Shown here: piece by piece, positions 16,765 through 25,315 of the stretch
Layout: every line of letters starts with the position of its first letter
Position numbering within the stretch: position 1 is the first letter of the stretch
Origin: Hymenobacter sp. UV11
Lineage (GTDB): Bacteria > Bacteroidota > Bacteroidia > Cytophagales > Hymenobacteraceae
Assembly: GCF_004684095.1 (NCBI RefSeq)
Contig: NZ_SRII01000009.1
Location: 124,001 to 188,000 of the forward strand
Direction: 5' to 3'
DNA: 64,000 nucleotides
Translations under genes and position numbers: made by a program
Notes under the pieces: model-generated
Told to the model about the DNA's origin: nothing
The model's database searches: none
Seen by the model: the letters and a program-made list of their open reading frames with translations, nothing else

Positions 16765-17640
16765 CTACACGGCCACCTCCAGCGCCAGCGGCAGCAGGCC
16801 CAGCTCAAAATCGGTAGCGTGGCCCAGATAATCGCCATCGGCGTGGTAGCCCAGCGGCGCGGCGGCGCGCACCGTGGCGTGCTGCGTATGGCGGTAGGCC
16901 GCGCCGCCGGTGCGCGGCAGCGTGCCCAGCGCCATACCCAGTACCACTTGCACCGCCCGCAAGGGGGGTAGGGCATTGATGAGGCACATATCGAGCAGGC
17001 CATCCTGGAGGTTGGCCTGCGGTGCGATGTAGGCGTTGTTGCCGTACTGTGAGGCATTGGCAAAAGCCAGCACATAGCAGTTGGTGACCAGGGTTTGGCC
17101 ATTGAGCTCGACCTCTATCGGCACGGGCCGGAAGTTGCCGTATTCCCGAATGGTTACGCGCAAATACGTACTAAGCCCGCGCGAGCCGGCCTGCGCAAAG
17201 TGTTGGCTCACATGCGCATCAAACCCCAACCCCGCCGTGCAGAAAAACGGCCGGCCGTTGATAGTGCCCACGTCCATGCGGCTAAAAGTGGGCTGCCGCA
17301 GCCGGCGCAATGCCGCCGACAGGCCCAGCGGCACCCGCAGGTGCCGGGCCAGGCCATTGCCCGAGCCGCGGGGCACAATGCCCAGCGCCGTGCCAGTCTG
17401 GCCCAGTAGGCCCTGGCCCACTTCATTCACGGTGCCATCGCCGCCCACCGCCACCACAATCCGGCAGCCGGCCTGGGCCGCGGCGCGCGCCAGTTCGGTG
17501 GCGTGGCCGGGCCGCTCAGTGGGGCGCAGCAAGTAATCAATGCCCGCTACCCCCCCAAAATAGCGCTGGAGCAGCGCCGGGAAGTCGGCCCGGCGGCCAG
17601 TGCCGGCCATGGGATTAAAAACAAAACAGATGGGTGGCAT
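16765..17640 (-). CDS. Diacylglycerol kinase-family lipid kinase (YegS/DgkB type)
   Basis: A 291-residue ATP-dependent lipid kinase. NPMAGTGRR lies near residues 9-17, the nucleotide-binding GGDGTVNEV motif at 66-74, and PRGSGNGLARHL soon after; the C-terminal part contains FFCTAGLGFDAHVSQ and a final beta-sandwich with GDYLGHATDFEL. Family members phosphorylate diacylglycerol, sphingosine or related lipids; the substrate cannot be told from sequence. The gene is separated from DUF3050 by about 104 bp and from gapA by a long inverted repeat. Confidence 0.9.
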   Translation of the reverse strand: MPPICFVFNPMAGTGRRADFPALLQRYFGGVAGIDYLLRPTERPGHATELARAAAQAGCRIVVAVGGDGTVNEVGQGLLGQTGTALGIVPRGSGNGLARHLRVPLGLSAALRRLRQPTFSRMDVGTINGRPFFCTAGLGFDAHVSQHFAQAGSRGLSTYLRVTIREYGNFRPVPIEVELNGQTLVTNCYVLAFANASQYGNNAYIAPQANLQDGLLDMCLINALPPLRAVQVVLGMALGTLPRTGGAAYRHTQHATVRAAAPLGYHADGDYLGHATDFELGLLPLALEVAV

Positions 17641-17650
17641 AGGTTTTTAA

Positions 17651-17729
17651 TGACAAATGACTAGGGACTAGTAACTAATGTCGTTCAATTTTAGAACGGC
17701 ATTAGTTACTAGTCCCTAGTCATTTGTCA
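17651..17729. terminator. Long inverted repeat between lipid kinase and gapA
   Basis: 36-bp arms (17651-17686 and 17694-17729, one mismatch that becomes a G-U pair in RNA) with a 7-bp A/T loop. It lies 9 bp downstream of the gapA stop and just upstream of the lipid kinase start, so it probably ends gapA transcription. Confidence 0.75.
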
Positions 17730-17737
17730 CTACTTAA

Positions 17738-18745
17738 TTAACCCACCATTTTCTCACCCAATTTCTGGATAAGGTCGGCGGTGCGGGTTGAGTAACCAGT
17801 TTCGTTATCGTACCAGCCTACTACTTTGGCCAGCGTGCCGTTAGTCGAGGTCAACTCCGAATCGAAGATGCACGAGTGCGGGTTGCCCACGATGTCGATG
17901 CTCACAATCGGGTCGACGGTGTACTCAATAATGCCTTTCATCGCACCATTAGCGGCGGCCTTGAGGGCATCATTGATTTCCTGCTTGGTAGCCTCTTTCT
18001 TCAGCACCACGGTCAGGTCGGTCAGCGAGCCGTCCGGCACGGGCACGCGCATGGCGATGCCATCGAGCTTACCCTTCAGCTGGGGCAGCACTAGGCCAAC
18101 GGCCTTGGCAGCACCCGTGCTGGTGGGGATGATGCTGTAGGCAGCGGCGCGGGCGCGGCGCAAGTCCTTGTGGGGCGCATCCTGCAGGTTTTGGTCCGAG
18201 GTATAGGCGTGCACCGTGGTGATGTAGCCTTTCTCGATGCCAAACACGTCATCCAGCACTTTGGCCATAGGGGCCAAGCAGTTGGTGGTGCAGCTAGCGT
18301 TCGAGATGATAGTCTCGTCACCTTTCAGGGTGTCCTCATTCACGCCGAGTACCACGGTCGGGATGTTGCCGGTAGCCGGGGCCGAAATCACGACCTTTTT
18401 GGCACCTGCCGTAATGTGCTGGCCTGCGCCGGCCTCGTCTACGAAGCGGCCCGTGCTTTCGAGCACAATATCCACGCCCATGTCCTTCCAGGGCAGCAGC
18501 TTGGGGTCGCGCTCGGCAAGAGCTACGATGTGCTGGCCGTTCACGGTCAGGCTATTGTCGTCGTAGCTTACCGTACCGTCGAAACGGCCATGGACGGAGT
18601 CATACTTCAGCAGATGAGCCAGCGTTTTGTTGTCAGTCAGGTCGTTGATAGCCACAATCTCCACGTTGTCGCGCCCGAGCAGCGACTTGAAGGTGAGGCG
18701 ACCAATGCGGCCAAAGCCATTAATAGCGACTTTAATTTTTGCCAT
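17738..18745 (-). CDS. gapA: Glyceraldehyde-3-phosphate dehydrogenase, type I
   Basis: Glycolytic enzyme converting glyceraldehyde-3-phosphate, NAD and phosphate to 1,3-bisphosphoglycerate in the cytoplasm. Full length at 335 residues. NAD-binding motif INGFGRIGRL lies at 8-17, catalytic Cys152 in SNASCTTN, and the C-terminal WYDNETGYS motif near 313-321. Single gene, closed by the inverted repeat at 17651-17729. Confidence 0.98.
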   Translation of the reverse strand: MAKIKVAINGFGRIGRLTFKSLLGRDNVEIVAINDLTDNKTLAHLLKYDSVHGRFDGTVSYDDNSLTVNGQHIVALAERDPKLLPWKDMGVDIVLESTGRFVDEAGAGQHITAGAKKVVISAPATGNIPTVVLGVNEDTLKGDETIISNASCTTNCLAPMAKVLDDVFGIEKGYITTVHAYTSDQNLQDAPHKDLRRARAAAYSIIPTSTGAAKAVGLVLPQLKGKLDGIAMRVPVPDGSLTDLTVVLKKEATKQEINDALKAAANGAMKGIIEYTVDPIVSIDIVGNPHSCIFDSELTSTNGTLAKVVGWYDNETGYSTRTADLIQKLGEKMVG

Positions 18746-18960
18746 GATGTTGGAAAAAATAGAGAGAGTAGCGGGCTACTGCCGCAGCCCAAGTGATAAC
18801 GCGCTGCGAAGGTACGGGCATTGGCGACTTTACCGTTATCCCGCTGCCAGCAGACGAGTATTCTTACGGTTTTCAGGCGGCATTGGGTAGAGTCTTTGAA
18901 TTTTTGCTCCTGAAAATCAACGCCCTTATTGCTACCAGCACGTTTTTTTTAGCCCTTAAT

Positions 18961-18990
18961 TTGGATTGACAAGAGGTCGCCGTATCTTTG
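18961..18990 (+). promoter_or_regulatory. Bacteroidota-type promoter of tRNA-Glu
   Basis: TTG at 18961-18963, a 19-bp spacer, then TATCTTTG at 18983-18990, a perfect match to TTG-N19-TAnnTTTG used by the primary sigma factor of Bacteroidota. The tRNA begins 20 bp downstream. This supports the taxonomic assignment. Confidence 0.85.
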
Positions 18991-19009
18991 CACCACCAAA
19001 ACAAAAAAC

Positions 19010-19081
19010 GGTCCGTTCGTCTAGGGGTTAGGACAGTAGATTTTCATTCTACCAACAGGGGTTCGATTCCCCTACGGACTA
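19010..19081 (+). tRNA. trnE: tRNA-Glu (anticodon TTC)
   Basis: A full cloverleaf can be drawn. The acceptor stem pairs 19010-19016 with 19074-19080, closing with a G-U pair. The D-stem is GTCT/GGAC, the anticodon stem is GTAGA/TCTAC around TTC, and the T-arm is AGGGG-TTCGATT-CCCCT. CCA is not encoded. A perfect promoter lies upstream and an intrinsic terminator downstream, so it is a single-gene unit. Confidence 0.95.
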
Positions 19082-19083
19082 CT

Positions 19084-19118
19084 AAAAAGGCTTTCTCGAT
19101 ACCGAGGAGGCCTTTTTT
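19084..19118 (+). terminator. Intrinsic terminator of tRNA-Glu
   Basis: A 10-bp stem (19089-19098 with 19103-19112, two G-U pairs) with loop ATAC is followed by six T residues (19113-19118) that can also pair with upstream A residues. It has the classical Rho-independent layout. Confidence 0.85.
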
Positions 19119-19308
19119 ATTTGGCAATGGGCAACCCCTGCCGGGCTGTGGCTCCGTTACGGTCGCCGGTCAGGTCGCTCATCTGCTTCTAGCCTCTTGG
19201 CCTGGGTTTCGCTCTTAGCTGCGGGCATGCAGTTGGGTAGGGCGCGCGGCTGGTTACGGCAAGGTTACATTTTTCTTATAGGAGGCAGTACGTCACCATG
19301 CGCTATAA

Positions 19309-19497
19309 GTGCCTAGCCATACCCTGCTACGTTATGAGCTTACGGAGCCGGCAGCGCGCTACACGCTGTCGCCCAACCTGGAGCTAACCGCCAACGGCTT
19401 GGTAAGTGCCATTTTAGGGGATACCTACTATAAATTCAGCGACCGACTTTTTCTTAATGCGTTGGTTGGGGTGCACTACACGTTCGGACAGCTTTAA
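19309..19497 (+). pseudogene. Remnant resembling the end of an outer-membrane barrel protein
   Basis: A 62-codon open frame from a GTG encodes alternating hydrophobic/polar strands and ends LNALVGVHYTFGQL, the style of the last strands of a Bacteroidota outer-membrane barrel. There is no signal peptide and an in-frame stop lies just before it. A strong AGGAGG sits at 19281, before an out-of-frame ATG at 19298 that leads only 29 codons. This looks like the decayed 3' end of a porin gene rather than a working gene. Confidence 0.4.
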
Positions 19498-20123
19498 GCC
19501 ACGGCAGCCACCCCGATAACCACCGCCTACGCACCACCAATTCCTGACCCACGGCCACCAGCACGTACTGCCACCAAGGCAGGGCAGGCTGGTGGCCGTC
19601 GCTATTTCGCTCTCCCCGGCTGCCAGGTCGCTGCACCCTTACTGGCCTTGCGCGCGGCGGCAGCCTCGCTGCCGGTGGCTGCGCCAGCACTCTTCGCTGT
19701 GGCAAGCAGCACGGGCTAGGAGCGTAAATCACCCGTACGAAAAAAGGGAAATATGCAACATCCAGCAGGGAAGGCCAATAGTGCCTGCAACATAATTACT
19801 GCTGGAATTGCTACCCCCCCAGCTAGGAGCAATGGCTACACGGCTGGGCTATCTACTGCTTGAATAGAGCGCCAAACCAGTAGGTGAGCCGGCTTAAAAT
19901 GCCCGTAGGCTTGAGTAAGTGTGGCAGTTAATTTTAGAGTACACCGCGATTTCTCGTCTAGTATAGGCAGCTAGTCAATAACGAAAATATGCCATTCGGA
20001 TAGCCTAGCCGTTAGCTCAACGAAGTAGCGCTTTTTAAAGATGTTTTCAGATAAACCTTGCCGCCCTATTAGCAGCATTGACCGACCAGCCACCGCTTTC
20101 TTACCCTTCTTTTATTATTCATT
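19498..20123. other. Gene-poor stretch
   Basis: About 630 bp with no convincing coding region on either strand, no clear hairpin and one CTACCCC word near 19812. It follows the porin-like remnant and probably holds decayed sequence. No direct repeat of the tRNA end was noticed. Confidence 0.4.
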
Positions 20124-20312
20124 ATGTTTCTTTCTGAGTCTAAAAATCTTCGTGCCCAAGCCGTACGCCAAGCCATTACCCGCAACCAGCCTTCGACTCC
20201 CGAGCTGGCCGTATTGACCCAATACGTACTTGGTAACTTGAGCCTGGAGCAAACCAACTCAGAACTTCGGCAGCATGGCCGTACCATCCTGGCGGCACCC
20301 GTAGCCGCTTAG
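20124..20312 (+). CDS. Small helical protein, 62 aa, function unknown
   Basis: A 62-residue protein that starts MFLSESKNLRAQ and is highly charged and helical. The gene has an ATG start and its own strong terminator 11 bp downstream, so I believe it is real. The spacing R..AVRQAI ... STPE ... LTQYVLGNLSLEQTNSELR resembles small antitoxins of the VbhA type (partners of Fic toxins), but the inhibitory (S/T)xxxE(G/N) motif is not clear and no Fic or other toxin gene is adjacent. Treat the antitoxin idea as weak. Confidence 0.6.
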   Translation: MFLSESKNLRAQAVRQAITRNQPSTPELAVLTQYVLGNLSLEQTNSELRQHGRTILAAPVAA

Positions 20313-20323
20313 GCTGCCACTCT

Positions 20324-20375
20324 GCCCACGCAAAAGCCCGACGCTGGTAGTTCAGCGCCGGGCTTTTGCGTGGGC
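20324..20375 (+). terminator. Intrinsic-type terminator hairpin after the 62-aa gene
   Basis: 22-bp arms (20324-20345 and 20354-20375) with one mismatch and an 8-bp loop. The stem includes CAAAAGCCCG and CGGGCTTTTG. The 3' end is G-rich rather than T-rich, so the internal T-run of the right arm may serve for release. Confidence 0.7.
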
Positions 20376-20385
20376 GGGGGCAGCG

Positions 20386-20493
20386 ATGCCGGCTAAGGCT
20401 CTTATTCAAGAACGCACCGCTACCCGCCGCGATACTATTTGCAAGGACTTCGAGGCAGCTTTCAAGCCCGGGTACCGCAGTATTTATCTTTAG
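20386..20493 (+). CDS. Very small open frame, 35 aa, possibly truncated
   Basis: A 35-codon frame from ATG 20386 to TAG 20493, starting MPAKALIQERTATRRD and ending GYRSIYL. The pattern RRD-x-x-C-x-DF-x-x-x-F-x-x-GY-R resembles the N-terminal part of small helix-turn-helix proteins seen in Bacteroidota, but the expected helix-turn-helix half is missing. It may be a truncated remnant or chance. Confidence 0.3.
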   Translation: MPAKALIQERTATRRDTICKDFEAAFKPGYRSIYL

Positions 20494-20909
20494 TAAGCTT
20501 CTGCTTTGTTAGTCATTAGGCTTGTTCCCGAATAAGCAAAAAATGAAGAGAGGCCGTCCTGCTGAGCTTGTCGAACGACTTTTAGCAATTTTCTTGATTT
20601 TAGGAACAAGTCTATTGCGCACGATAAGGAGGGTGGCGTTGCCGCCCGCACAAGCCATTTTGGGTAAAGTGAATCCACGGCAACTCCCCCCTACCCCTGG
20701 TTTTCAAGCCTTGCGGCACCCATAGCTGTTGCTCATTCCTGGGCAGCTTCCGCGTGTGCGTGGGTGACTACTATAGCCACTGAGGCTTTCTTGTAGGCGG
20801 CTTATCACCTACTTGATAGCGCCTTCGTATAGCAAGTTTATCTTTTCGGAATATTAATTGCTTCATAAATTATAGCACTTTTCTAACATCTTCTATTTCC
20901 ACCCCCTTT
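20494..20909. other. Intergenic with a REP-like hairpin remnant
   Basis: About 415 bp before the PAS kinase. The inverted 8-mer CTTGTTCC/GGAACAAG (20521-20528 and 20603-20610) encloses the word CTGCTGAGCTTGTCGAA (from about 20568), close to the core of the repeat family at 34765 and 47181. The rest is A/T-rich leader; TTG-N23-TATCTTTT near 20811-20846 is a poor promoter match. Confidence 0.4.
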
Positions 20910-23900
20910 GTGACTGAATTACTACCTGCTTTTGCCTCATCTGCTGAGTTCCTGTCCACTTTACTCGACTTGTCGGTTAGCGGCGTAGTTTGTTATAATC
21001 CTTTGTTGAATGAGGCTGGGGAAGTAGTGGATTTTGCCTTCGCTTACCTCAACCCGGCGGCGCGGCAGCTGTTGCGCCTACCCCCGCAGCCCACCACTTA
21101 CCGCGAGGAATTACCCAAAGAGCTGGCCAACCAGGCTTTTGCGTTTCACCGCGAGGCCTGGGGCTCCGAGGAGGCTTGCCATTTCGACCTCATTTACCAA
21201 GTAGCGGGCTACGATAGCTGCCTGCGGCTAGCGGCCCGGCGGCTGGGCCAACAGCTGCTGGTAAGCCTTACCCAGCTTAAGGAGCCCGCCCGGCCGGCGG
21301 CAGAGCAGGCCCTGCGCGAAAGCCAGGCCCGCGAGCAGGCGGCCCGCGCCGAAGCCGAGCGCCAGCGCGGCGAGCTGGAGCGCATTTTTGAGCAGGCCCC
21401 GGTGGCCATTGCCACTTATCGCGGCCCCCACTACGTGATTGAGCTGGCCAACCCGCTGGTGTGCGCGCTCTGGGGCCGCACGCCAAAGCAGGCCGTGGGC
21501 ACGCCGCTTTTTGAGTTGCTGCCCGAAATAGTGGGCCAGGGCTATGAAGAGCTGCTGAATCAGGTGCTGACAACCGGTGAGCCGCACGTGGCCACCGAAA
21601 TGCCTTCGACCATTGACCGCAATGGCCGCCGCGAAATGGTGTACTGGAACTTTGTGTACCTGCCACTACGCGAAGCCGACGGCCGCGTGACCGGTGTGAT
21701 GGTGGTAGCTACCGAAGTAAGCGAGCAGGTGCAGGCCCGCCAGCTGGTACAGGACCTCAACGACCAGCTTGCCGCTACCAACCAGGAGCTGTACACCAGC
21801 AATGAAGAGCTGCTGGCCAATCAGCACGAGCTACTGCTCATTCAGCAGCAGCTGGAGGCCAGTGGGCAGGCACGCACCCAACGGGCCCAGGCCACGGCCG
21901 AGCACCAGCGCGCCCGCCTGGCCCGGCTGATTGAGGAAGCCCCCGCCGCAGTCTGCATGCTCGATGGGCCCGACTTTGTGTTTGAGCTGGTTAATCCGGC
22001 CTACCAGGCCTTATTTGGGGGGCGGCCCCAGCCGGGCTTGGCGCTGCTGGCGGCCCTGCCCGAGCTGGCAGACCACCAGGCGCTGCGCACGTTGCGCGAG
22101 GTGTACAACACGGGTCGCACCAATCACGAAGTCGGCATTCTGGTTCCTATTACCCGGGCTGATGGCCAGCTGGAAGACCGGTACTTCAACTACACGCAGC
22201 AGGCGCGCTACAACGAGCTCGGCCAGATTGATGGCATTCTGGTATTCGCGTTTGAGATGACCGAGCAGCTGCGCACCAGCCAGCAGCTGGCGGCCGCCCT
22301 GCGCCAAGCCAAGCAGCAGCGCGGGCAGCTGACCGAGCAGCAGCGCCTGCTCAGCCAGATTTTGGGGCAGGTGCCAGCTAGCATTGCTACCCTGACGGGC
22401 CCCGAGCACCGCTACGCGTTTTTTAATGAGGGCTACCAGGCCCTGACGGAGGGGCGCACTCAGCTGGGGCTTACCGTGGCTGATGTATTGCCGGAGGTAG
22501 TAACGCAGGGTTTTATTGAGCTGCTTAACCAGGTGTACACTACGGGTGAGCCATTTCAGGGCCGGGAAATGCCGATACAGCTCGTTAATCCAAGCACTGG
22601 CCAGCCCGAGTTGCGGTACGTGGATTTTGTCTATCAGCCGCTGACCGATGAGCAGGGCCGCACGCTGGGAATTCTGGCCTTTATCGTGGATGTGACGGAA
22701 AAAGTGGTGGCCCGCCAGCACGCCGAAGCCTTGCAGGCGCAGCTACTGGCCACCACGCAGCGCCAGGTGCAGGAGCGCGAAGAGTTGTTTCAGGTGTTTG
22801 AGCAAGCGCCCGTGGTGATAGCGCTGCTGCGAGGGCCCGAGCACTTTTTCTACTACTGCAACCCGGCATTTCAGGCGTTGTTTCCGGGGCGCGTGCTGGC
22901 GGGGCAGCTCTACGCCGATGCCATGCCCGAAATAGTAGCCGCCGGCCTGATGGCGCAGCTAGACCAGGTATATACTACTGGCCTCACCTACTATGGCTAC
23001 GCCTTACCGCTGGTAACGACGCCCCGCGATGGCGCGGCATCCCACCTGCGCTACTACGATTTCAGCTACCAGGCTCACCGCGAAGAAGGTCGTATCGGAG
23101 GGATTGCCATCTTTGCTTACGACGTGACTGAGCAGGTGCAGGCCCGGCAGCAGGTGCAGGAGCTCAACGACGAGCTGGCCACTAGCAACGCGGCCGTGCG
23201 GGCCACCAACCAAGAGCTGAGCGAAACCAATACCCAGCTCACCCGTACCAATGCCGACCTGGATACGTTCGTTTACGCCGCCTCGCACGACCTGAAAGCT
23301 CCCATCGCCAACATCGAAGGGCTGCTCGATGCACTACGCTACTACCTGCCTGCCAATGGCCCGGAACCGATGGTGCCGCACTTGCTGGGGCTTATGCAGC
23401 AGGCCGTTGCCCGCTTTCAGCAGACGGTAGGCCACCTCACTGATATCTCGCGCCTAACCCAGGAGCAAATCACAGAAACCGTAGTATTGGCCGATATAGT
23501 AGCCGGCGTGCGCCTGGACCTGACCGGCCTGCTGGAAAGCACCCACGCCGAGCTACACCTCAACGTGGCCGGGTGCCCGCCCCTGCGCTTATCCGTAAAA
23601 AACCTGCGCAGCATCGTATTCAACCTGCTGAGCAATGCGCTCAAATACCACGCCCCCGACCGCCTGCCCGTGGTGCATATTCGGGCCTACCCCACTGCCG
23701 ACGCCGTACTGCTGACCGTGCAGGACAATGGCCTGGGCCTGAGCACCGTGCAACAGAGCCGGCTCTTTACCATGTTTCGGCGCCTGCACGACCACGTGGA
23801 AGGCTCGGGCGTGGGCCTCTACATGGTGAAGCGCATTGTCGAAAATGCCGGCGGCACCATCACGGTGCAGAGCGAGCCGGGCGTGGGCTCCACTTTTACC

Positions 23901-23930
23901 GTTTCCCTACCCCACATTCTCAGCGCCTAA
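20910..23930 (+). CDS. Soluble histidine kinase with five PAS domains
   Basis: A 1006-residue protein from a GTG start, with no membrane segment, so cytoplasmic. Five PAS units lie at about 14-120, 155-275, 330-455, 485-610 and 630-745; the last four share the frame GP-(E/H/D)..., NPAY/F-QALF-x-GR, VYTTG and a C-terminal V-(T/S)-EQV end, so they look like tandem duplications. Coiled-coil linkers separate them (REQAARAEAERQRGELE, DLNDQLAATNQELYTSNEEL). The kinase core has the phosphoacceptor His793 in ASHDLKAP, the N-box FNLLSNALKYH, the G1 box VQDNGLGLS and the G2 box GSGVGLYMVKRIV. It is followed at 24 bp by a lone receiver protein, so phosphotransfer to that protein is likely. The signal is unknown. 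Confidence 0.93.
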   Translation: MTELLPAFASSAEFLSTLLDLSVSGVVCYNPLLNEAGEVVDFAFAYLNPAARQLLRLPPQPTTYREELPKELANQAFAFHREAWGSEEACHFDLIYQVAGYDSCLRLAARRLGQQLLVSLTQLKEPARPAAEQALRESQAREQAARAEAERQRGELERIFEQAPVAIATYRGPHYVIELANPLVCALWGRTPKQAVGTPLFELLPEIVGQGYEELLNQVLTTGEPHVATEMPSTIDRNGRREMVYWNFVYLPLREADGRVTGVMVVATEVSEQVQARQLVQDLNDQLAATNQELYTSNEELLANQHELLLIQQQLEASGQARTQRAQATAEHQRARLARLIEEAPAAVCMLDGPDFVFELVNPAYQALFGGRPQPGLALLAALPELADHQALRTLREVYNTGRTNHEVGILVPITRADGQLEDRYFNYTQQARYNELGQIDGILVFAFEMTEQLRTSQQLAAALRQAKQQRGQLTEQQRLLSQILGQVPASIATLTGPEHRYAFFNEGYQALTEGRTQLGLTVADVLPEVVTQGFIELLNQVYTTGEPFQGREMPIQLVNPSTGQPELRYVDFVYQPLTDEQGRTLGILAFIVDVTEKVVARQHAEALQAQLLATTQRQVQEREELFQVFEQAPVVIALLRGPEHFFYYCNPAFQALFPGRVLAGQLYADAMPEIVAAGLMAQLDQVYTTGLTYYGYALPLVTTPRDGAASHLRYYDFSYQAHREEGRIGGIAIFAYDVTEQVQARQQVQELNDELATSNAAVRATNQELSETNTQLTRTNADLDTFVYAASHDLKAPIANIEGLLDALRYYLPANGPEPMVPHLLGLMQQAVARFQQTVGHLTDISRLTQEQITETVVLADIVAGVRLDLTGLLESTHAELHLNVAGCPPLRLSVKNLRSIVFNLLSNALKYHAPDRLPVVHIRAYPTADAVLLTVQDNGLGLSTVQQSRLFTMFRRLHDHVEGSGVGLYMVKRIVENAGGTITVQSEPGVGSTFTVSLPHILSA

Positions 23931-23954
23931 CCCGTTGATTGTCTAGTTTAACCC

Positions 23955-24362
23955 ATGGAAAAACTACCGCATATTCTGCTCGTTGATGATGACGATACGA
24001 CTAATTTTCTCAATGAGCACCTGCTTAAAAGGCTCAATGTGACCGACCAAGTTCACATTGCCCACAATGGCCAGGAGGCACTGGCGCTGCTCACCCAGCC
24101 CCCACCCTTTGAGCCGACGCTGCTGCTGCTCGATATCGGCATGCCCGTTATGGATGGCATTCAGTTTCTGGAAGCGTACCTGCGCCTGCCCCAGGCGCAG
24201 CAGGATGCCACCATTATCGTGATGCTGACGACCTCGATGGACTCGGGCGACCTGGCTCGCATCAACGAGCTGCCCATTGCCGGCCTGGTAAGCAAGCCCC
24301 TCAACCGCGAAAAGATTGATACGCTGCTGCGCCTGCACTTTCAGCGCGAGTTGCCGGCCTAG
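23955..24362 (+). CDS. Single-domain response regulator (CheY-like)
   Basis: A 135-residue receiver domain without an output domain. The acidic cluster VDDDD (11-15), the phospho-acceptor Asp in LLLLDIGMPVMDG (about residue 60), the Thr/Ser switch in MLTTSMDS and the Lys in VSKPLN are all present. It lies 24 bp after the PAS kinase and its start codon has its own ATG, so kinase and receiver form a pair. Its target must be reached by protein contact since no DNA-binding part exists. Confidence 0.95.
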   Translation: MEKLPHILLVDDDDTTNFLNEHLLKRLNVTDQVHIAHNGQEALALLTQPPPFEPTLLLLDIGMPVMDGIQFLEAYLRLPQAQQDATIIVMLTTSMDSGDLARINELPIAGLVSKPLNREKIDTLLRLHFQRELPA

Positions 24363-24413
24363 CGGCACTGGCCAGCCCTACCCCCCACCAGCCAGCCCAG
24401 CCGGCGCGGCGCG

Positions 24414-25189
24414 CTAGTGGTCGTGCTCGATGAGGCGCCGTAGGTCTTCCAGGTTCTGATAGTTGGGCCGGATGAAGCCTAGCTTCGGGTTGTCGAGGTC
24501 GCGGATGGCCTGCACCGTGAGCGCCGAGATGATGACAAACAGCACTGGCACGAAGTAGTGCCGGGTTTCCTGAGCGCTATTGGTGAAGCCCACCAGCACC
24601 CCAATGGCCCAGGACGAAATCAGCAGCAGCAGCACAATGGAAGCCGGCGTGCGCTCGGCCAGCGCATAGTGCAGCCGCGAGGTGCTGGCCGTGAGCTGGT
24701 TGAAGGCGGGCAGCAGCCGGCGCAGTTCGGCGGCCCGCGGCGCGGGCGCCCGCACCGAGTCGCGAAACTGCAGCCAGACGGCCTGGTACAGCGCGCCCAG
24801 CTGGCGCGGGTGCGTCGCGTCGGAGGAGGGTGGCCGGGGCGGTGGGCCGCCTGCTCCAGCGTCAAAAACCGCAGCAGAAACCCCCGGATGGCCACCCGGT
24901 CGGTGGGGGGTAGCAGCTGGCTTTCGCGGTACAATTCCGTCACCGACTCGGCCGCCTGGTGGATGAGCAGGATGCGTTCCTTGTGGGCATTATTGGCCGA
25001 AAGCAGCGTAAAAGAAAGCAGCAGCCCGAAGATGGTAATCAGCGCGCTTTCGATGCCCGAAGGCTTCCACTGGCGCTGGCGGCGGCGGTAGCGCACCTCG
25101 GCCACCGCGTAGCCCATGGCCACAGCCAGCAGCAGCGACACCGGGTAGGCCACCGAAAACCACACTACATCAACTAAATTTTGCCACAT
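24414..25189 (-). pseudogene. Bestrophin-like/DUF4239-type membrane protein, frameshifted
   Basis: The 5' part from ATG 25187-25189 encodes membrane segments (residues about 8-27 and 50-65), then SANNAHKERILLIHQAAESVTELYR, typical of the bestrophin-like DUF4239 family. The 3' part in another frame (ending at 24414) encodes VWLQFRDSV, LLPAFNQLTAST, two membrane segments and NPKLGFIRPNYQNLEDLR, the usual end of the same family. Neither half is complete, and the reading frame must shift within about 24815-24845, a G/C-rich run. It could be a true pseudogene or a sequencing error. Family members are membrane proteins of unknown role, possibly channel-like. Confidence 0.75.
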
Positions 25190-25210
25190 AACCCGGTGAG
25201 CGCGAACGCC

Positions 25211-25253
25211 AAAGTGCGGCCGCCAAGCAAGTATAGTGCTCGGCGGCCGCACT
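25211..25253. terminator. GC-rich hairpin downstream of GH97 gene
   Basis: Perfect 13-bp arms (25211-25223 and 25241-25253) with a 17-bp loop. It lies between the GH97 stop and the bestrophin-like start on the minus strand, so it probably ends GH97 transcription. Confidence 0.6.
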
Positions 25254-25315
25254 TCGGCGGCGGCTCCTTATCTGGCTCGTCCAGGCAGCCGGAGGGGGGT
25301 AGGGAGGCGGAGCGA

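Noticed and set aside
19592..19795. Open frame of 67 codons in the gene-poor stretch
   Set aside because: Arg/Cys/Trp-rich composition, no family likeness and no signal features; most likely chance in GC-rich DNA.
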